DNA from: Pararobbsia alpina
GTDB taxonomy: Bacteria; Pseudomonadota; Gammaproteobacteria; Burkholderiales; Burkholderiaceae
Length of the DNA stretch: 64,000 bases
Assembly (NCBI RefSeq): GCF_902859895.1
Contig: NZ_CADIKM010000021.1
Span: 1-64,000, forward strand
Direction: 5' to 3'
In this document: in pieces, positions 16,652 to 26,251 of the stretch
How the letters are laid out: the number at the start of each line of letters is the position of its first letter
Position numbering within the stretch: the stretch's first letter is position 1
Position numbers and translations under genes: made by a program
The notes under the pieces: model-generated
What the model saw: the letters and a program-made list of their open reading frames with translations, nothing else
Told to the model about the DNA's origin: nothing
Databases searched by the model: none

Positions 16652-17341
16652 ATGAAGCATGTTCTTGCCATTCGTCATGTGGCATTTGAAGGCCTGGGGA
16701 CGTTTGAAGAAGTCTTTGTCGAAGCGGGCTACCGTATTGAATATGTCGAGGCCCCGACAGATGCCTTGAAGGGGCTCGACATCGATTCGCCCGATGTCGT
16801 CGTGGTTCTCGGCGGTCCGATCGGCGCATATGAGGAAGACAAATATCCGTTTCTTCGTCACGAACTCGCGCTGATCGAGCAGCGTCTGAAGTCGGACCGC
16901 GCGCTGCTCGGGATCTGTCTCGGGGCGCAGTTGATCGCGCGAGTGGGTGGTGCGAAGGTCTATGCCGGCTCACAAAAAGAGATCGGTTGGGGCGAAGTGA
17001 CACTGACCGAAGCAGGTTCGCGCTCGATGCTCGCTCCGCTGTCCGGCGGGGTGCCGGTCCTGCACTGGCACGGCGACACCTTCGATCTGCCGCAGGGGGC
17101 CGAACGCCTGGCCTCGACGGCGCTCTACGAGAACCAGGCCTTCTCGATGGGGCCGCGCACGTTGGCGCTCCAGTTTCATATCGAGGCATGTGCGAGTGCG
17201 ATAGAGAGCTGGCTGGTCGGCCATGCCGTTGAACTCGCGCACGCGAAGGTCGACTTGCAGTCATTGCGCGACAGGGCACCGTCGTCGTCAACAGCGGGAG
17301 GGGCCGTCTTGCGGGAATGGCTGTTGCGGGGCTGTTCTTGA
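16652..17341 (+). CDS. Class I glutamine amidotransferase domain protein
   Basis: A 229-residue stand-alone class I amidotransferase of the type often named GMP synthase-like. The nucleophile elbow GICLGAQL has Cys89; LQFHIEA carries the catalytic His-x-Glu; VVVLGGPIGAYEEDKYPFLRHEL is the oxyanion region. Without a synthetase partner it probably acts as a glutamine hydrolase or gamma-glutamyl peptidase (related proteins cleave gamma-Glu conjugates). GAGAGG is about eight bases before the ATG. Confidence 0.83.
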   Translation: MKHVLAIRHVAFEGLGTFEEVFVEAGYRIEYVEAPTDALKGLDIDSPDVVVVLGGPIGAYEEDKYPFLRHELALIEQRLKSDRALLGICLGAQLIARVGGAKVYAGSQKEIGWGEVTLTEAGSRSMLAPLSGGVPVLHWHGDTFDLPQGAERLASTALYENQAFSMGPRTLALQFHIEACASAIESWLVGHAVELAHAKVDLQSLRDRAPSSSTAGGAVLREWLLRGCS

Positions 17342-17917
17342 AGGCGCTCGATTGCCACATGGCTGCAAGAACCACCGCCTGACGTACCAGGACGACATGG
17401 CTTCGGTCAAGATTGCCTCACCAACGATGCGGGGACCGGGCACATTCCTCGCTTCTTGATCGATGCCCGCTTTGCGAGTCCGCTCATTCGGAAGCATCCC
17501 TGCGCGGCGTCTGCGAGTCGGGCTCGCGCGCGCAGAACACGGTCGCCAATTGTCCGGGACGCGTACCTTTCAGGAATCTGGCTGTCGCCAATTATCGGCG
17601 TGAAATCGTCCGTGCCCACGACCGCATTCTTGCCTATGATTTCGGTAACGTGGTTCGACGAACGGCTCGGTGGCGATGACGTACCGGGGCATCACGCAAT
17701 CGGGACGATCCAGGCGCTGCGTGTCGGAAACCTTGACTGAAGCAACCGACCGCCACGGAACAAACGCCTGCAATCCAGGCTTTGTGCAAGTTCAATTTGA
17801 CTGGCAACTGTGTCATTCAAGGTATTAGTTGTGCTGATGAAGCAGACCGCTTCGGCAGTCCGGATGTCTCGGTCGGTCAGCTCGGAGGTACCCTTACTTT
17901 CAGACAAGGTCCATGCC
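17342..17917. other. Intergenic stretch with no supported gene
   Basis: Several short frames occur on both strands (for example minus-strand frames around 17407-17619 and 17570-17773 that abut in different registers), but none has a recognisable domain, a ribosome site or consistent codon character. A decayed minus-strand gene is possible, because the two abutting frames could be joined by one frameshift near 17610. I could not name a family. Confidence 0.4.
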
Positions 17918-18268
17918 ATGAAAACTCGATTTAGTGTCCTGATGGTCGGAGCCGCCCTCGTCACGATGTCCATCGGCGCAGCCAATGGCGCCGAGGGCGA
18001 TTCCCCATCCACACCCGCTGCCGGTACATCGACTGAAGGCACGCCGAAACAGCAGGATCACGCACTGGCGAAAAGTGTCCGCCATGCGCTCACCAAAACC
18101 AAGGGCCTGACTTCGAGCGGGATTACCGTGCTTGCCAAGAACGGTGTGGTCACCTTGAACGGGACAGTGCCCGAACAAGGACAGATCGCACTTGCCGGAA
18201 ATAGCGCGCAATCCGTCGCCGGTGTCACGTCCGTGAAAAATAATGTAGAGCTAGCGGAAAAGAACTGA
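17918..18268 (+). CDS. Periplasmic BON-domain protein
   Basis: A 116-residue protein with a signal peptide (MKTRFSVLMVGAALVTMSIGAANGA), a Thr/Pro-rich linker and one BON domain (SVRHALTKTKGLTSSGITVLAKNGVVTLNGTVPEQGQIALAGNSAQSVAGVTSVKNNVELAEK). OsmY-type proteins bind phospholipid membranes from the periplasm and are stress-induced. The start at 17918 has AAGG nine bases upstream; a longer reading from 17810 would lack the signal at its N-terminus. Confidence 0.85.
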   Translation: MKTRFSVLMVGAALVTMSIGAANGAEGDSPSTPAAGTSTEGTPKQQDHALAKSVRHALTKTKGLTSSGITVLAKNGVVTLNGTVPEQGQIALAGNSAQSVAGVTSVKNNVELAEKN

Positions 18269-18513
18269 AGCGCGCACTCGACGGCACGAGGTGTCATTGT
18301 GCATGATCTGCTTCGACCCGAAGCAGGCCGTTCTGGCGATTCATCACAACCTCTCCGGTCGGGAGATAAGCAGTCCTGCGACTAAACTCGGGCTGGCCCG
18401 CGTCCTGCTTTTTGCCCGGCCGTTGTCGGCGAACGTGTTCGAGTAGTCGGCGACGACCTGGGGGTAGGCCGGGTCAATCAAGCGATTGCTACGCCATGAA
18501 CAGGAGGTGACTC

Positions 18514-19086
18514 ATGGACGATACAGATTCCTCGAATGCCACTCAAACGCTACCGGGGAGCCCGAAGAGTAGCCCCGAAGCCTTCCAGAACATCCCGATC
18601 AGCAAGACCACCGGCGTCAATTCACTGGTGTTGATTCGTTTGGAAATCAACGGTGAGATGAAGGAACTGATCGTCGATACGCGCCAATCGCTACTCGACG
18701 TGCTGCGCGAAAAACTCGGCCTGACCGGAACAAAGAAGGGATGCAACCAGGGCGCATGTGGCGCATGCACCGTGTTGTTGAACGAGCGCCGCGTTGTATC
18801 GTGTTTGACACTGGCGTCCATGCACAATGGAGCCGTGATCACAACGATCGAAGGCTTGGAGAAAGACGGCCAACTTCATCCGTTGCAAACCGCCTTCATC
18901 GAGCACGAGGGATTTCAGTGCGGTTACTGCACGGCAGGGCAGATCATGTCGGGCGTAGCTTGCATCGCCGAGGGCCACGCAGGTTCACGGGAGGAAATTC
19001 AATTCTGGATGAGTGGCAACATTTGTCGATGTGGAGCCTATCCCGGTATCGTCGACGCCATCGCCGAAACAGCAGGTCGAGGCTAG
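18514..19086 (+). CDS. paoA: Aldehyde oxidoreductase [2Fe-2S] subunit (PaoA-like)
   Basis: A 190-residue iron-sulfur subunit of a molybdenum hydroxylase. The plant-ferredoxin-type cluster ligands are Cys77, Cys82, Cys85 and Cys97 (GCNQGACGACTVLL...VSC); the second cluster is in FQCGYCTAGQI and SGNICRCGAYPG. AGGAGGTGA gives a very strong ribosome site. Unlike Escherichia coli PaoA I see no twin-arginine signal at the N-terminus (MDDTDSSNATQTLPGSP), so the enzyme may be cytoplasmic. First gene of a three-gene unit. Confidence 0.87.
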   Translation: MDDTDSSNATQTLPGSPKSSPEAFQNIPISKTTGVNSLVLIRLEINGEMKELIVDTRQSLLDVLREKLGLTGTKKGCNQGACGACTVLLNERRVVSCLTLASMHNGAVITTIEGLEKDGQLHPLQTAFIEHEGFQCGYCTAGQIMSGVACIAEGHAGSREEIQFWMSGNICRCGAYPGIVDAIAETAGRG

Positions 19087-19089
19087 ATC

Positions 19090-20070
19090 ATGCTCCCCTT
19101 TTCCATGCAACACGCGCTGAACGAAAGCGAAGCCATCGAGGCCGCCCTGTCAGGCGGACGCTACATCGCCGGTGGCACTACGCTCATCGACCTGATGCGT
19201 GAGGAAGTGGAACGGCCAGAGCGGCTCATCGACATCAATGCCGTTCCGCTGGACTATATCCGCGAAGACGAAGGCGATCTGATCATCGGTGCTTTGGCGC
19301 GAATGTCCGATGTGGCAGCAGATCACGTCGTTCGCCGGCTGCAACCGCTGATTGCGGAAACGCTTGTCGAGGGGGCGTCGCCTCAGCTGCGCAACATGGC
19401 GTCCATTGGGGGCAACCTGCTGCAGCGGGTGCGTTGTCCTTACTTCCGCATGCTGGACGCGCCGTGCAACAAGCGTGTCCCTGACTCCGGCTGTGCCGCG
19501 ATCGACGGACTCAATGCTGGCCATGCGATTCTGGGCGGCAGTGCTCACTGTGTTGCGACCCATCCATCGGACCTGGCCGTCTCGCTGGTGGCACTGGAGG
19601 CAACCATGCGCGTGCGAGGTTCGGATGGCGAGCGGTCGTTTCCGGTCGAAGCGCTGTATCGACTTCCCGGAACCACGCCTCATCTGGAGCATATGCTTGT
19701 GCCGGGCGAACTGATCATCGACATACGGGTGCCAGGAGGCAACCATGCACGGCACGCTCGATATCTGAAAGTGCGTGATCGCGCATCCTATGAGTTCGCG
19801 CTTGTGTCGACGGCCGCGGCGTTGGACATCGTTGAAGGCGTCATCCACGATGCTCGCATTGCATGCGGAGGCGTGGGAACCAAGCCATGGCGCATGCGTG
19901 CCTGCGAGCAAGTTCTCGCCGGGAAAAAACCCGGCCGGACTGTCTTCGAGGCAGCAGGCCGTATGGCGAAGGACGGCACCGTCCCCTTGTCAGGCAATCG
20001 ATACAAGGTCGGATTGCTGGAGCGTACGGTCATACGCGCGCTCGAAATGGCTAGCGAGGTCCAATCGTGA
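19090..20070 (+). CDS. paoB: Aldehyde oxidoreductase FAD subunit (PaoB-like)
   Basis: A 326-residue FAD subunit of the xanthine oxidase family. FAD-binding loops are GRYIAGGTTLIDLM and NMASIGGNLLQ. An insertion RVRCPYFRMLDAPCNKRVPDSGCAAIDGLNAGHAILGGSAHC supplies Cys116, Cys126, Cys135 and Cys154, the arrangement that binds an extra [4Fe-4S] cluster in PaoB-type subunits. It starts three bases after paoA and overlaps paoC by four bases, so the three subunits are probably made together. Confidence 0.86.
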   Translation: MLPFSMQHALNESEAIEAALSGGRYIAGGTTLIDLMREEVERPERLIDINAVPLDYIREDEGDLIIGALARMSDVAADHVVRRLQPLIAETLVEGASPQLRNMASIGGNLLQRVRCPYFRMLDAPCNKRVPDSGCAAIDGLNAGHAILGGSAHCVATHPSDLAVSLVALEATMRVRGSDGERSFPVEALYRLPGTTPHLEHMLVPGELIIDIRVPGGNHARHARYLKVRDRASYEFALVSTAAALDIVEGVIHDARIACGGVGTKPWRMRACEQVLAGKKPGRTVFEAAGRMAKDGTVPLSGNRYKVGLLERTVIRALEMASEVQS

Positions 20071-22292
20071 ACACGTTGATCTCAAGCGCGGAAAAACGTA
20101 TCGACGGGCACGCGAAAGTGACTGGGCTCGCACAGTATGCCGCCGACTTCAACCAGCCGAACCAGGCTTACGCAGTGGTCGTAGGGGCGGCAGTCGGGCT
20201 CGGCCGCGTCACCGCCATCGATGTACAGCCGGTGCTCGAACTGCCCGGAATAGTCAGTGTCATCAGCCACCTGAACGCACCGCGCCTCGCTTACCGGCCA
20301 CACAAGGGGTTTATCGATCCCGCGGCTGGCGAACGCCTTCACGTGCTTCAGGATGACCAGGTTCGCTTCTATGGTCAGCCTGTGGCCGTCGTGATCGCGA
20401 ATACATTGGACGACGCGGAGCGCGGCGCTTTGGCGCTTCGCGTCAGTTACGACGCGCAAACGCCCGTCGTCGATCCGCACGACCCCCGGGCAATCGAGAT
20501 TCTGCCGGAGGCGCTGGGGACGAGGCAGGCTGACAAGTCGCGTGGTAACGCACTGGCGGCCCCCGTCGCTGGAGCGGTTACCGTCGATGCCGAATATGAC
20601 ATCTCGCGCGAGAATCACACGCCGATCGAGCTTCACGCCACGGTCGCCCATTGGCAAGGCGAGCAACTGACGCTATGGAGCAAGAGCCAGTTCGTAGTGA
20701 ACGAGCAAGCGGAGATCGCCGCGATCTTCGGTTTGCCCCCGGAGAATGTGCGGGTGATCTGCCCGTTCGTCGGCGGCGCTTTCGGGACGAGTCTGAGGAC
20801 ATGGCCCCATGTGACGCTCGCGGCCATTGCTGCGAAGCTGATCGAGCGGCCGGTCAAGCTCGTCCTCTCGCGACGCCAGTCCTTTCATACGACGGGGCAT
20901 CGTCCTCGCACGGTGCAGCGGATTTCATTGAGCGCGACACCCGACGGTAAGCTCCTGAGCCTCGTGCATGAGGGAACGGCAGAGACGAGCCGCTACGAGC
21001 AGCACGCCGAGGCGCTGACATCGGCCACGCACTATATGTACTCGTGCCCCAGTCTTCGCGCCCGTTACCGGCTCCTCCCAATGGATACGAGTACCCCGAC
21101 GCACATGCGCGGGCCCGGCGAGGCGAGCGGAGTATTCGCGATCGAAGCGGCGCTGGATGAATTGGCTTACGCGCTCAAGATCGACCCGCTGGAGTTGCGA
21201 CGCCGCAATGAACCGCAAATCGATGAAGGCTCCGGTTTGCCTTTTTCGAGCAGGTCGCTGCTGCAATGCTACGACGTGGGTGCGAAGCACTTCGGCTGGT
21301 CACAGCGTCAGTTCGCACCTCGTTCAATGCGTGACGCTCGTCTGCTCGTGGGATGGGGGATGGCTTCGGCCGCCTATCCGGTCTTTTTTGCTCCGGCTGA
21401 AGCATGTGCGCGGATGCTCGGCGACGGAATGTTCGAGATCGAGACGGCTTCCAGCGACATGGGGCCGGGTACCTACACTTCGATGACACAGGTGGCGGCA
21501 CACGTGCTCGGCGTGCCGATGGATCACGTGAAGTTTCGTCTGGGACAGTCCAACTATCCTCCGACACCGCCGCATGGTGGCTCAATGACGATGGCTTCGG
21601 TAGGTTCCGCTGTTTACGCTGCTTGCCAGGCCTTACAGGCCGAGATCGCAAGTCAACTGACGTCCAGGCCCGGCTCTGCTCTGTCTGGCATGCAGCCCGG
21701 CGAGCTCGAATGGAGTGAGGGCCGCGTCCGTGCGCGCGAGCAGGACGGCCCTGGTCTCGCCTATAGGGATGTCGTGCCCCTGCTTGGCAACGAGCCTGTC
21801 GAGGTGACGGCCGTGGGCTCGCGTGACACTTCGGTCGCGCAGAAATTCACCATGGTCGCTTTTGGCGCCGTGTTCGTCGAGGTGGCCGTCGACCCGGACG
21901 TCCTGACGATTCAGGTGCGCAGGATGACAGGCGCATATGGTGCCGGGCACATCGTCAATCCACGGCTGGCGAAGAGTCAATGTACCGGTGGCATGATCGG
22001 AGGCATGGGTATGGCACTCATGGAGTCCACCGTTCTGGATGCCCGGGATGGACGCCCTGTGAATGCGCATATGGCTGACTACCTGGTGCCGGTGAATCTG
22101 GACATCCCGGCCATGGATGTCCACTTCATCGACGAGCACGATGTCCATGTGAATGTGTTGGGGGTGAAGGGGGTCGGGGAAATCGCCCTCGTGGGCGTAG
22201 CCCCCGCGATCGCCAACGCAGTCTTTCATGCGACCGGCAAGCGGATACGACACCTTCCCATACGTCTTGAAAGCATGCTCGAGGCCTCCTGA
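20067..22292 (+). CDS. paoC: Aldehyde oxidoreductase molybdenum subunit (PaoC-like)
   Basis: A 741-residue molybdopterin-binding subunit. Conserved features include GPGEASGVFAIEAALDELAYALKIDPLELRRRN, the pterin-binding region GGSMTMASVGSAVYAACQAL, and the C-terminal catalytic-Glu loop NVLGVKGVGEIALVGVAPAIANAVFHATGKRIRHLPI. Members hydroxylate aldehydes to acids with a molybdenum-cytosine-dinucleotide cofactor. Its stop is only about 90 bp from the stop of the convergent mobA-like gene, which with xdhC could service this enzyme as well as CO dehydrogenase. Confidence 0.88.
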   Translation: MNTLISSAEKRIDGHAKVTGLAQYAADFNQPNQAYAVVVGAAVGLGRVTAIDVQPVLELPGIVSVISHLNAPRLAYRPHKGFIDPAAGERLHVLQDDQVRFYGQPVAVVIANTLDDAERGALALRVSYDAQTPVVDPHDPRAIEILPEALGTRQADKSRGNALAAPVAGAVTVDAEYDISRENHTPIELHATVAHWQGEQLTLWSKSQFVVNEQAEIAAIFGLPPENVRVICPFVGGAFGTSLRTWPHVTLAAIAAKLIERPVKLVLSRRQSFHTTGHRPRTVQRISLSATPDGKLLSLVHEGTAETSRYEQHAEALTSATHYMYSCPSLRARYRLLPMDTSTPTHMRGPGEASGVFAIEAALDELAYALKIDPLELRRRNEPQIDEGSGLPFSSRSLLQCYDVGAKHFGWSQRQFAPRSMRDARLLVGWGMASAAYPVFFAPAEACARMLGDGMFEIETASSDMGPGTYTSMTQVAAHVLGVPMDHVKFRLGQSNYPPTPPHGGSMTMASVGSAVYAACQALQAEIASQLTSRPGSALSGMQPGELEWSEGRVRAREQDGPGLAYRDVVPLLGNEPVEVTAVGSRDTSVAQKFTMVAFGAVFVEVAVDPDVLTIQVRRMTGAYGAGHIVNPRLAKSQCTGGMIGGMGMALMESTVLDARDGRPVNAHMADYLVPVNLDIPAMDVHFIDEHDVHVNVLGVKGVGEIALVGVAPAIANAVFHATGKRIRHLPIRLESMLEAS

Positions 22293-22379
22293 GTGGAAAG
22301 GCAGGACCATGCAGCTTGCGGAGGATCAAGTCGTGCGGGGCAGGACGCTGCAAGTGCCGAGAAGGCATGCCGCCGTGGG

Positions 22380-23057
22380 TCAAGTCGTTGCCCGCGGTTC
22401 GACGGCGATTGTCACGCCCCCAAGTCCAAGCCGTGTCAGGACGCGTGCGTAGTCCTCCGGCGTATCCATGTCGAGCGCGAAGCGATCGTGCAAGGCTTCG
22501 TGGACGAAGACTTCATCCGGATGCTCGGCGATCAGCTTTTTGCACCCGGGGTTCACATGCCCGCTGATGACCTCCGTGGCATAGCTTGCCGAAAACGCGA
22601 CGGGGTTGCCGCGCTGTCCATTGCATGTGGGCACCAGGATCGATCCGCGCGGCATCGCACCGTAGGCATCGATCAGTTCACGATAGTCGTCGGGACAAAG
22701 CAGGACCTGATCGGCCAGGCACACCAGCACGACACTGCATGGTGCGTTGAGCGCGGCGACGCCGGCGGCGACCGACGTCACCTGTCCTTCCTCGTAGTGT
22801 GGGTTGAACTGGAATCTCACCGGCAAGTCGTTGAGTGCATCGACGATGGCGTGGGCATTGAAGCCAGTCACGATCACGATCTCCTCGGGACCGGCCGCAA
22901 TCAGTGCGCTCACGGTGCGCCTGACCGCGGGCTGTCCGTCGATGGGTAGCAAGAGCTTGTGTTTGCCGGGCATCCGCGTCGACATGCCCGCGGCAAGTAC
23001 GACGGCGGAAAAGGACAGCGCGGCGTGCCGCGCACGCGTGGTGCCTGGCTCGTTCAT
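22380..23057 (-). CDS. MobA/MocA-like nucleotidyltransferase (molybdenum cofactor)
   Basis: A 225-residue NTP-transferase domain protein: SAVVLAAGMSTRMPGKHKLLLPIDGQPAVRRTVSALIAAG has the Gly-rich nucleotide loop and signature Lys, and VLVCLADQVLLCPDDYRELIDAY the metal-binding region. Relatives (MocA/CoxK-like) add CMP to molybdopterin to give the MCD cofactor of molybdenum hydroxylases. The ATG overlaps the xdhC stop by four bases. It is the last gene of the cox operon. A longer start at 23213 would overlap xdhC by 160 bp and is rejected. Confidence 0.83.
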   Translation of the reverse strand: MNEPGTTRARHAALSFSAVVLAAGMSTRMPGKHKLLLPIDGQPAVRRTVSALIAAGPEEIVIVTGFNAHAIVDALNDLPVRFQFNPHYEEGQVTSVAAGVAALNAPCSVVLVCLADQVLLCPDDYRELIDAYGAMPRGSILVPTCNGQRGNPVAFSASYATEVISGHVNPGCKKLIAEHPDEVFVHEALHDRFALDMDTPEDYARVLTRLGLGGVTIAVEPRATT

Positions 23058-24154
23058 ACGGGGGCCCGCCGTTGCGCATCGTGCACGATCCCGAGGTACT
23101 TTTCGGGCGTGCCCTCGAATTCGAGCTTGCAGCCGTCGCAGCAGAAATAAAAGCGTTGCCCGCCGAATTCGACGACATGTTTCGCCGATGCCATATCGAC
23201 CACCATCCCGCACACCGGATTGACGTAGCGCGGTGGGGGCTCGACCGATGCCATCGATTCGCAGGGCGGCACAGGCGGCAATACCTCGGCTGCGGTCGCA
23301 AGTGCATTCGATGCCTCCGCCGCGTCCTGCTCCAGCACGCGACGCAGCATCACCAACCCTGCTACCGCGCCAAGCGCGATCTCCTGCGGCGTGCGCGCAT
23401 GGATACGAGGCCCGGCCGGTGCATGGAGTGCGGCGAGCCGTTCGGCAGTGATGCCGCGCTCGCGCATCGTTTCGCGCAACCTATCCGCCTTGCGCTGGCT
23501 CGCGACCAGCAACACAGCCGATGCCGATGTACGTAAGGCCGCTTCAAGTGCCTCCTCATCGCCATCGCCCTGCGTGGCGATGAGAATCAGTCGAGGCCTC
23601 AACAGGCCGAACGCTTCGCTATCGAAACCGAAGATGACCCGAGACAATCCGAGCGGGGCAAACGGCTCGGTCACACTGGCCGCGGCATAGACGCGCAGCC
23701 CCATTCGTTGCGCCAGCACGCAGGCTTCGAGGGCGGTCGGCGTCGATCCCAACACCAGGACCGACGGCGCGGGCACGGATGGCTGAATGAAGAGTTCGAT
23801 CGTGCCGTTGCTTGCGCACGGCATGGCGTGATGCTCCACGCCGGGTTCCGACGCTCCTTCCGAGTTACTGATGCGAACGCGCTTCGGCTGTCCTGAGCGC
23901 ATCGATTCCTGCGCGGCCTGGACCACGATCGCCCTTGAACAGCCCCCGCCGATCCAGCCGTGCAGGGTGCCGTCGCTTTCGACCAGCGCTTGCGCGCCGA
24001 CCCATGTCGACGTGGGCGGCTGCGTCCGGATCACGGTGGCCACGGCGAACAAGCGCGCCTCTTGAGCGAGCCGCTGTTCGAGCTGGAGCAGCTCATCGGC
24101 ATTGAGCGCCGAGTGGTTTTCAGAATGGCCGGTCGGGTTCATGGCGGGGCTCAT
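23054..24154 (-). CDS. XdhC/CoxF-family chaperone fused to a YHS domain
   Basis: A 366-residue protein. Residues about 30-110 form the XdhC_CoxI domain (FAVATVIRTQPPTSTWVGAQALVESDGTLHGWIGGGCSRAIVVQAA). The middle is the XdhC Rossmann domain (VLVLGSTPTALEACVLAQRMGLRVYAAAS). The C-terminus is a metal-binding YHS domain (NPVCGMVVDMASAKHVVEFGGQRFYFCCDGCKLEFEGTPEKYL). XdhC proteins bind molybdenum cofactor, promote its sulfuration and insert it into the hydroxylase. The start overlaps the coxE stop by ATGA. The YHS tail suggests an added metal-handling role (inference). Confidence 0.86.
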   Translation of the reverse strand: MSPAMNPTGHSENHSALNADELLQLEQRLAQEARLFAVATVIRTQPPTSTWVGAQALVESDGTLHGWIGGGCSRAIVVQAAQESMRSGQPKRVRISNSEGASEPGVEHHAMPCASNGTIELFIQPSVPAPSVLVLGSTPTALEACVLAQRMGLRVYAAASVTEPFAPLGLSRVIFGFDSEAFGLLRPRLILIATQGDGDEEALEAALRTSASAVLLVASQRKADRLRETMRERGITAERLAALHAPAGPRIHARTPQEIALGAVAGLVMLRRVLEQDAAEASNALATAAEVLPPVPPCESMASVEPPPRYVNPVCGMVVDMASAKHVVEFGGQRFYFCCDGCKLEFEGTPEKYLGIVHDAQRRAPV

Positions 24155-25350
24155 TGCAGTATGGACAACACTTGTGGCAGTACGCGCTCGAGACTGGCGA
24201 GATCGCCTGCGCCGGCCAACAGATCGATGTAAGGCATGGCGGCCCTCATGCCGGCGCTGCTCGGCGTGAAGCCGGGGCGACTGGCAAGCGGATTGAGCCA
24301 GACCAGATACCGGCAGCGGCACCGCATTCTGCGCAGCGCTTGCTGCAGGCGCGCGGGTTCGCCCGCATCGTAGCCATCGCTGACGATCACGACGGCGGTC
24401 CGGGAATGCAGCAACGCGGCTGCGTGTCGCTGATTGAATTCTTCGAGACTGTCGCCGATGCGCGTGCCACCCGCCCAGCCCGCGGAGAGAAGTTGCAGCC
24501 GTTCCTGCGAGCGCCACGGATCGGGATCGCGCAGCGCCTGCGCAATGCCGACGAGCTGGGTGTGGAAGATGAAGCAATGGACGTCGGACAAGCGCGTGCT
24601 GATGACCCTGGCCAGCCGCAGGAAGAAGAAGCTGTACAGGCTCATCGAGCGGCTGACGTCGAGCAGCAGAACAATGCGCGGGCGCACGCGCTGCTTGCGG
24701 CGCCACGCGAGTTCCAGCGGCATGCCGCCGTGAGGCACGCTCAGGCGGATGGTGCGCGCCATGTCGATCGTGCGACCGGACACCGCACGTCGCTCGCGAC
24801 GCACCTGCACGCCGCGCAGTTTCTGGACGAAGCGCCTGATCGCCTCATCGATGGCGAACAATTCGTCGGGCTGGTTCAGATGACGAAAATCCGCGTGCAT
24901 GAGCGACGCTTCACGGCTCATGCCATGCTCGGCCGTTTTACCGCCCGCAAGCGCGGCATCGGCGCCGTCACCGGCCAGGGACAGCGGCATGCCATCGCTG
25001 TCGTCACGCGCGGCACCGTCGCGATCGGGTGCGATGCTGCCCACACCACCCGCCCGCGTTTGGACAAGCGCACGGCGATTCGGTGCGAGGAAATAGGCAT
25101 CGAAAAGTGCATCGAAACGCCGCCACTCTTCGGCACGCGAGCAGAGCCACGCGCGCAGGCTCCAGCGCAACAGCAGCGGGTCGAACTGCCCCACGCGCTG
25201 CGCGACCTCCATCGATGCGGTCACGTCGCTGCTCGTGATTTGGAAACCGTTTGTACGCAGCCATCCGGCGAACCCGACGTAGCGGGACGTCATGGCTTCT
25301 GCCAGGTCGGGTGACGCCGTGCGGGCGGCGCTGTGGATATCGGTCAACAT
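24151..25350 (-). CDS. coxE: CoxE: von Willebrand factor A domain maturation protein
   Basis: A 399-residue VWA CoxE-family protein. The MIDAS-type motif is in RIVLLLDVSRSMSLYSFFFLRLARV, with later TRIGDSLEEFN and VIVSDGYDAGEP supplying the Thr and Asp positions. In carboxydotrophs CoxE works with the CoxD ATPase to build the Cu-S part of the Mo-Cu centre. Its ATG overlaps the moxR/coxD stop by seven bases. Longer readings upstream overlap coxD and are not used. Confidence 0.87.
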   Translation of the reverse strand: MLTDIHSAARTASPDLAEAMTSRYVGFAGWLRTNGFQITSSDVTASMEVAQRVGQFDPLLLRWSLRAWLCSRAEEWRRFDALFDAYFLAPNRRALVQTRAGGVGSIAPDRDGAARDDSDGMPLSLAGDGADAALAGGKTAEHGMSREASLMHADFRHLNQPDELFAIDEAIRRFVQKLRGVQVRRERRAVSGRTIDMARTIRLSVPHGGMPLELAWRRKQRVRPRIVLLLDVSRSMSLYSFFFLRLARVISTRLSDVHCFIFHTQLVGIAQALRDPDPWRSQERLQLLSAGWAGGTRIGDSLEEFNQRHAAALLHSRTAVVIVSDGYDAGEPARLQQALRRMRCRCRYLVWLNPLASRPGFTPSSAGMRAAMPYIDLLAGAGDLASLERVLPQVLSILQ

Positions 25351-26237
25351 GCGGCCGCCAGTTTTTCGACGACAGGCCGCGTGAGGCCCGCCTGGTCCTC
25401 GCGTGTCTTCACCAGCGCGGACAGCGTATCCATGATCCGGTCGATCCCGTCCGAATCGAGGGCGCTTACGCCCACGCGCAGGAGCGCCGCTGCCCAATCG
25501 AGCGTCTCGGCGATGCGGGGCTTTTTCTGGATGTCCATCTGCCGGACCGCCTGCACGAACTCGACCACCTGTTGCGCCAGTTTCGCAGGCATGTCCGGCG
25601 CTTGCGCATGCACGATCGCGAGTTCTTTCTCGAAGTTCGGATAGTCGACGTAGTGATACAGGCAGCGGCGACGCAGCGCATCGGAAATCTCGCGGGTTCC
25701 GTTGGACGTCAGCACCACGACCGGCCGCTCGACAGCGCGAATCACACCGAGTTCGGGGATCGAGATCTGGAAGTCCGACAGCAGTTCCAGCAGATAGGCT
25801 TCGAACGCTTCGTCCGTGCGGTCGATTTCGTCTATCAACAGAACAGGGGCGGGCGTCGTCGTGATCGCTTCGAGCAGGGGCCGCTTGAGCAGATAGCGTT
25901 CGGAAAAAATATCCTGTTCCTTGTCCGGTACCGGCCGGTCGTCCTGCTCGAGCAGCTTGATCGCGAGCAACTGGCGCTGATAGTTCCACTCATAAAGCGC
26001 CGAATGGACGTCGAGGCCCTCATAGCATTGAAGCCGGATCAGGCGCGTGCCTGAGAGCCGCGCGAGTGCCTTGGCGACTTCCGTCTTGCCGACACCGGCC
26101 TCGCCTTCCAGCAGCACGGGCCGCCGCATTTCCATCGTCAGCAGCAGTGTGGCCGCCAGGCTGCGTTCGGCAATATAGCCGTGATGGTCGAGCCGTTGCT
26201 GCAGGATCAGCACATCGCTCATGCGGTCAGTGAACAT
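25344..26237 (-). CDS. coxD: CoxD: MoxR-type AAA+ ATPase
   Basis: A 297-residue AAA+ protein: Walker A GEAGVGKTEVAKAL, Walker B VLLIDEIDRTDEAFEAYLLELLSD, sensor 1 VVLTSNGTREISDALRRRCLYHYVDYP with the arginine finger pair. It matches CoxD of aerobic CO dehydrogenase operons, an ATP-driven chaperone needed for sulfuration and copper loading of the active site. It partners the VWA protein CoxE encoded next, as MoxR-VWA pairs do. Start ATG 26237 is 14 bases after coxG; Met6 is an alternative. Confidence 0.88.
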   Translation of the reverse strand: MFTDRMSDVLILQQRLDHHGYIAERSLAATLLLTMEMRRPVLLEGEAGVGKTEVAKALARLSGTRLIRLQCYEGLDVHSALYEWNYQRQLLAIKLLEQDDRPVPDKEQDIFSERYLLKRPLLEAITTTPAPVLLIDEIDRTDEAFEAYLLELLSDFQISIPELGVIRAVERPVVVLTSNGTREISDALRRRCLYHYVDYPNFEKELAIVHAQAPDMPAKLAQQVVEFVQAVRQMDIQKKPRIAETLDWAAALLRVGVSALDSDGIDRIMDTLSALVKTREDQAGLTRPVVEKLAAAC

Positions 26238-26251
26238 GACGATCTCGCCGC

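Noticed and set aside
17407-17773. Possible frameshifted gene on the minus strand
   Set aside because: Two abutting frames look mildly coding but no family or start could be recognised, so I left it as unannotated intergenic sequence.
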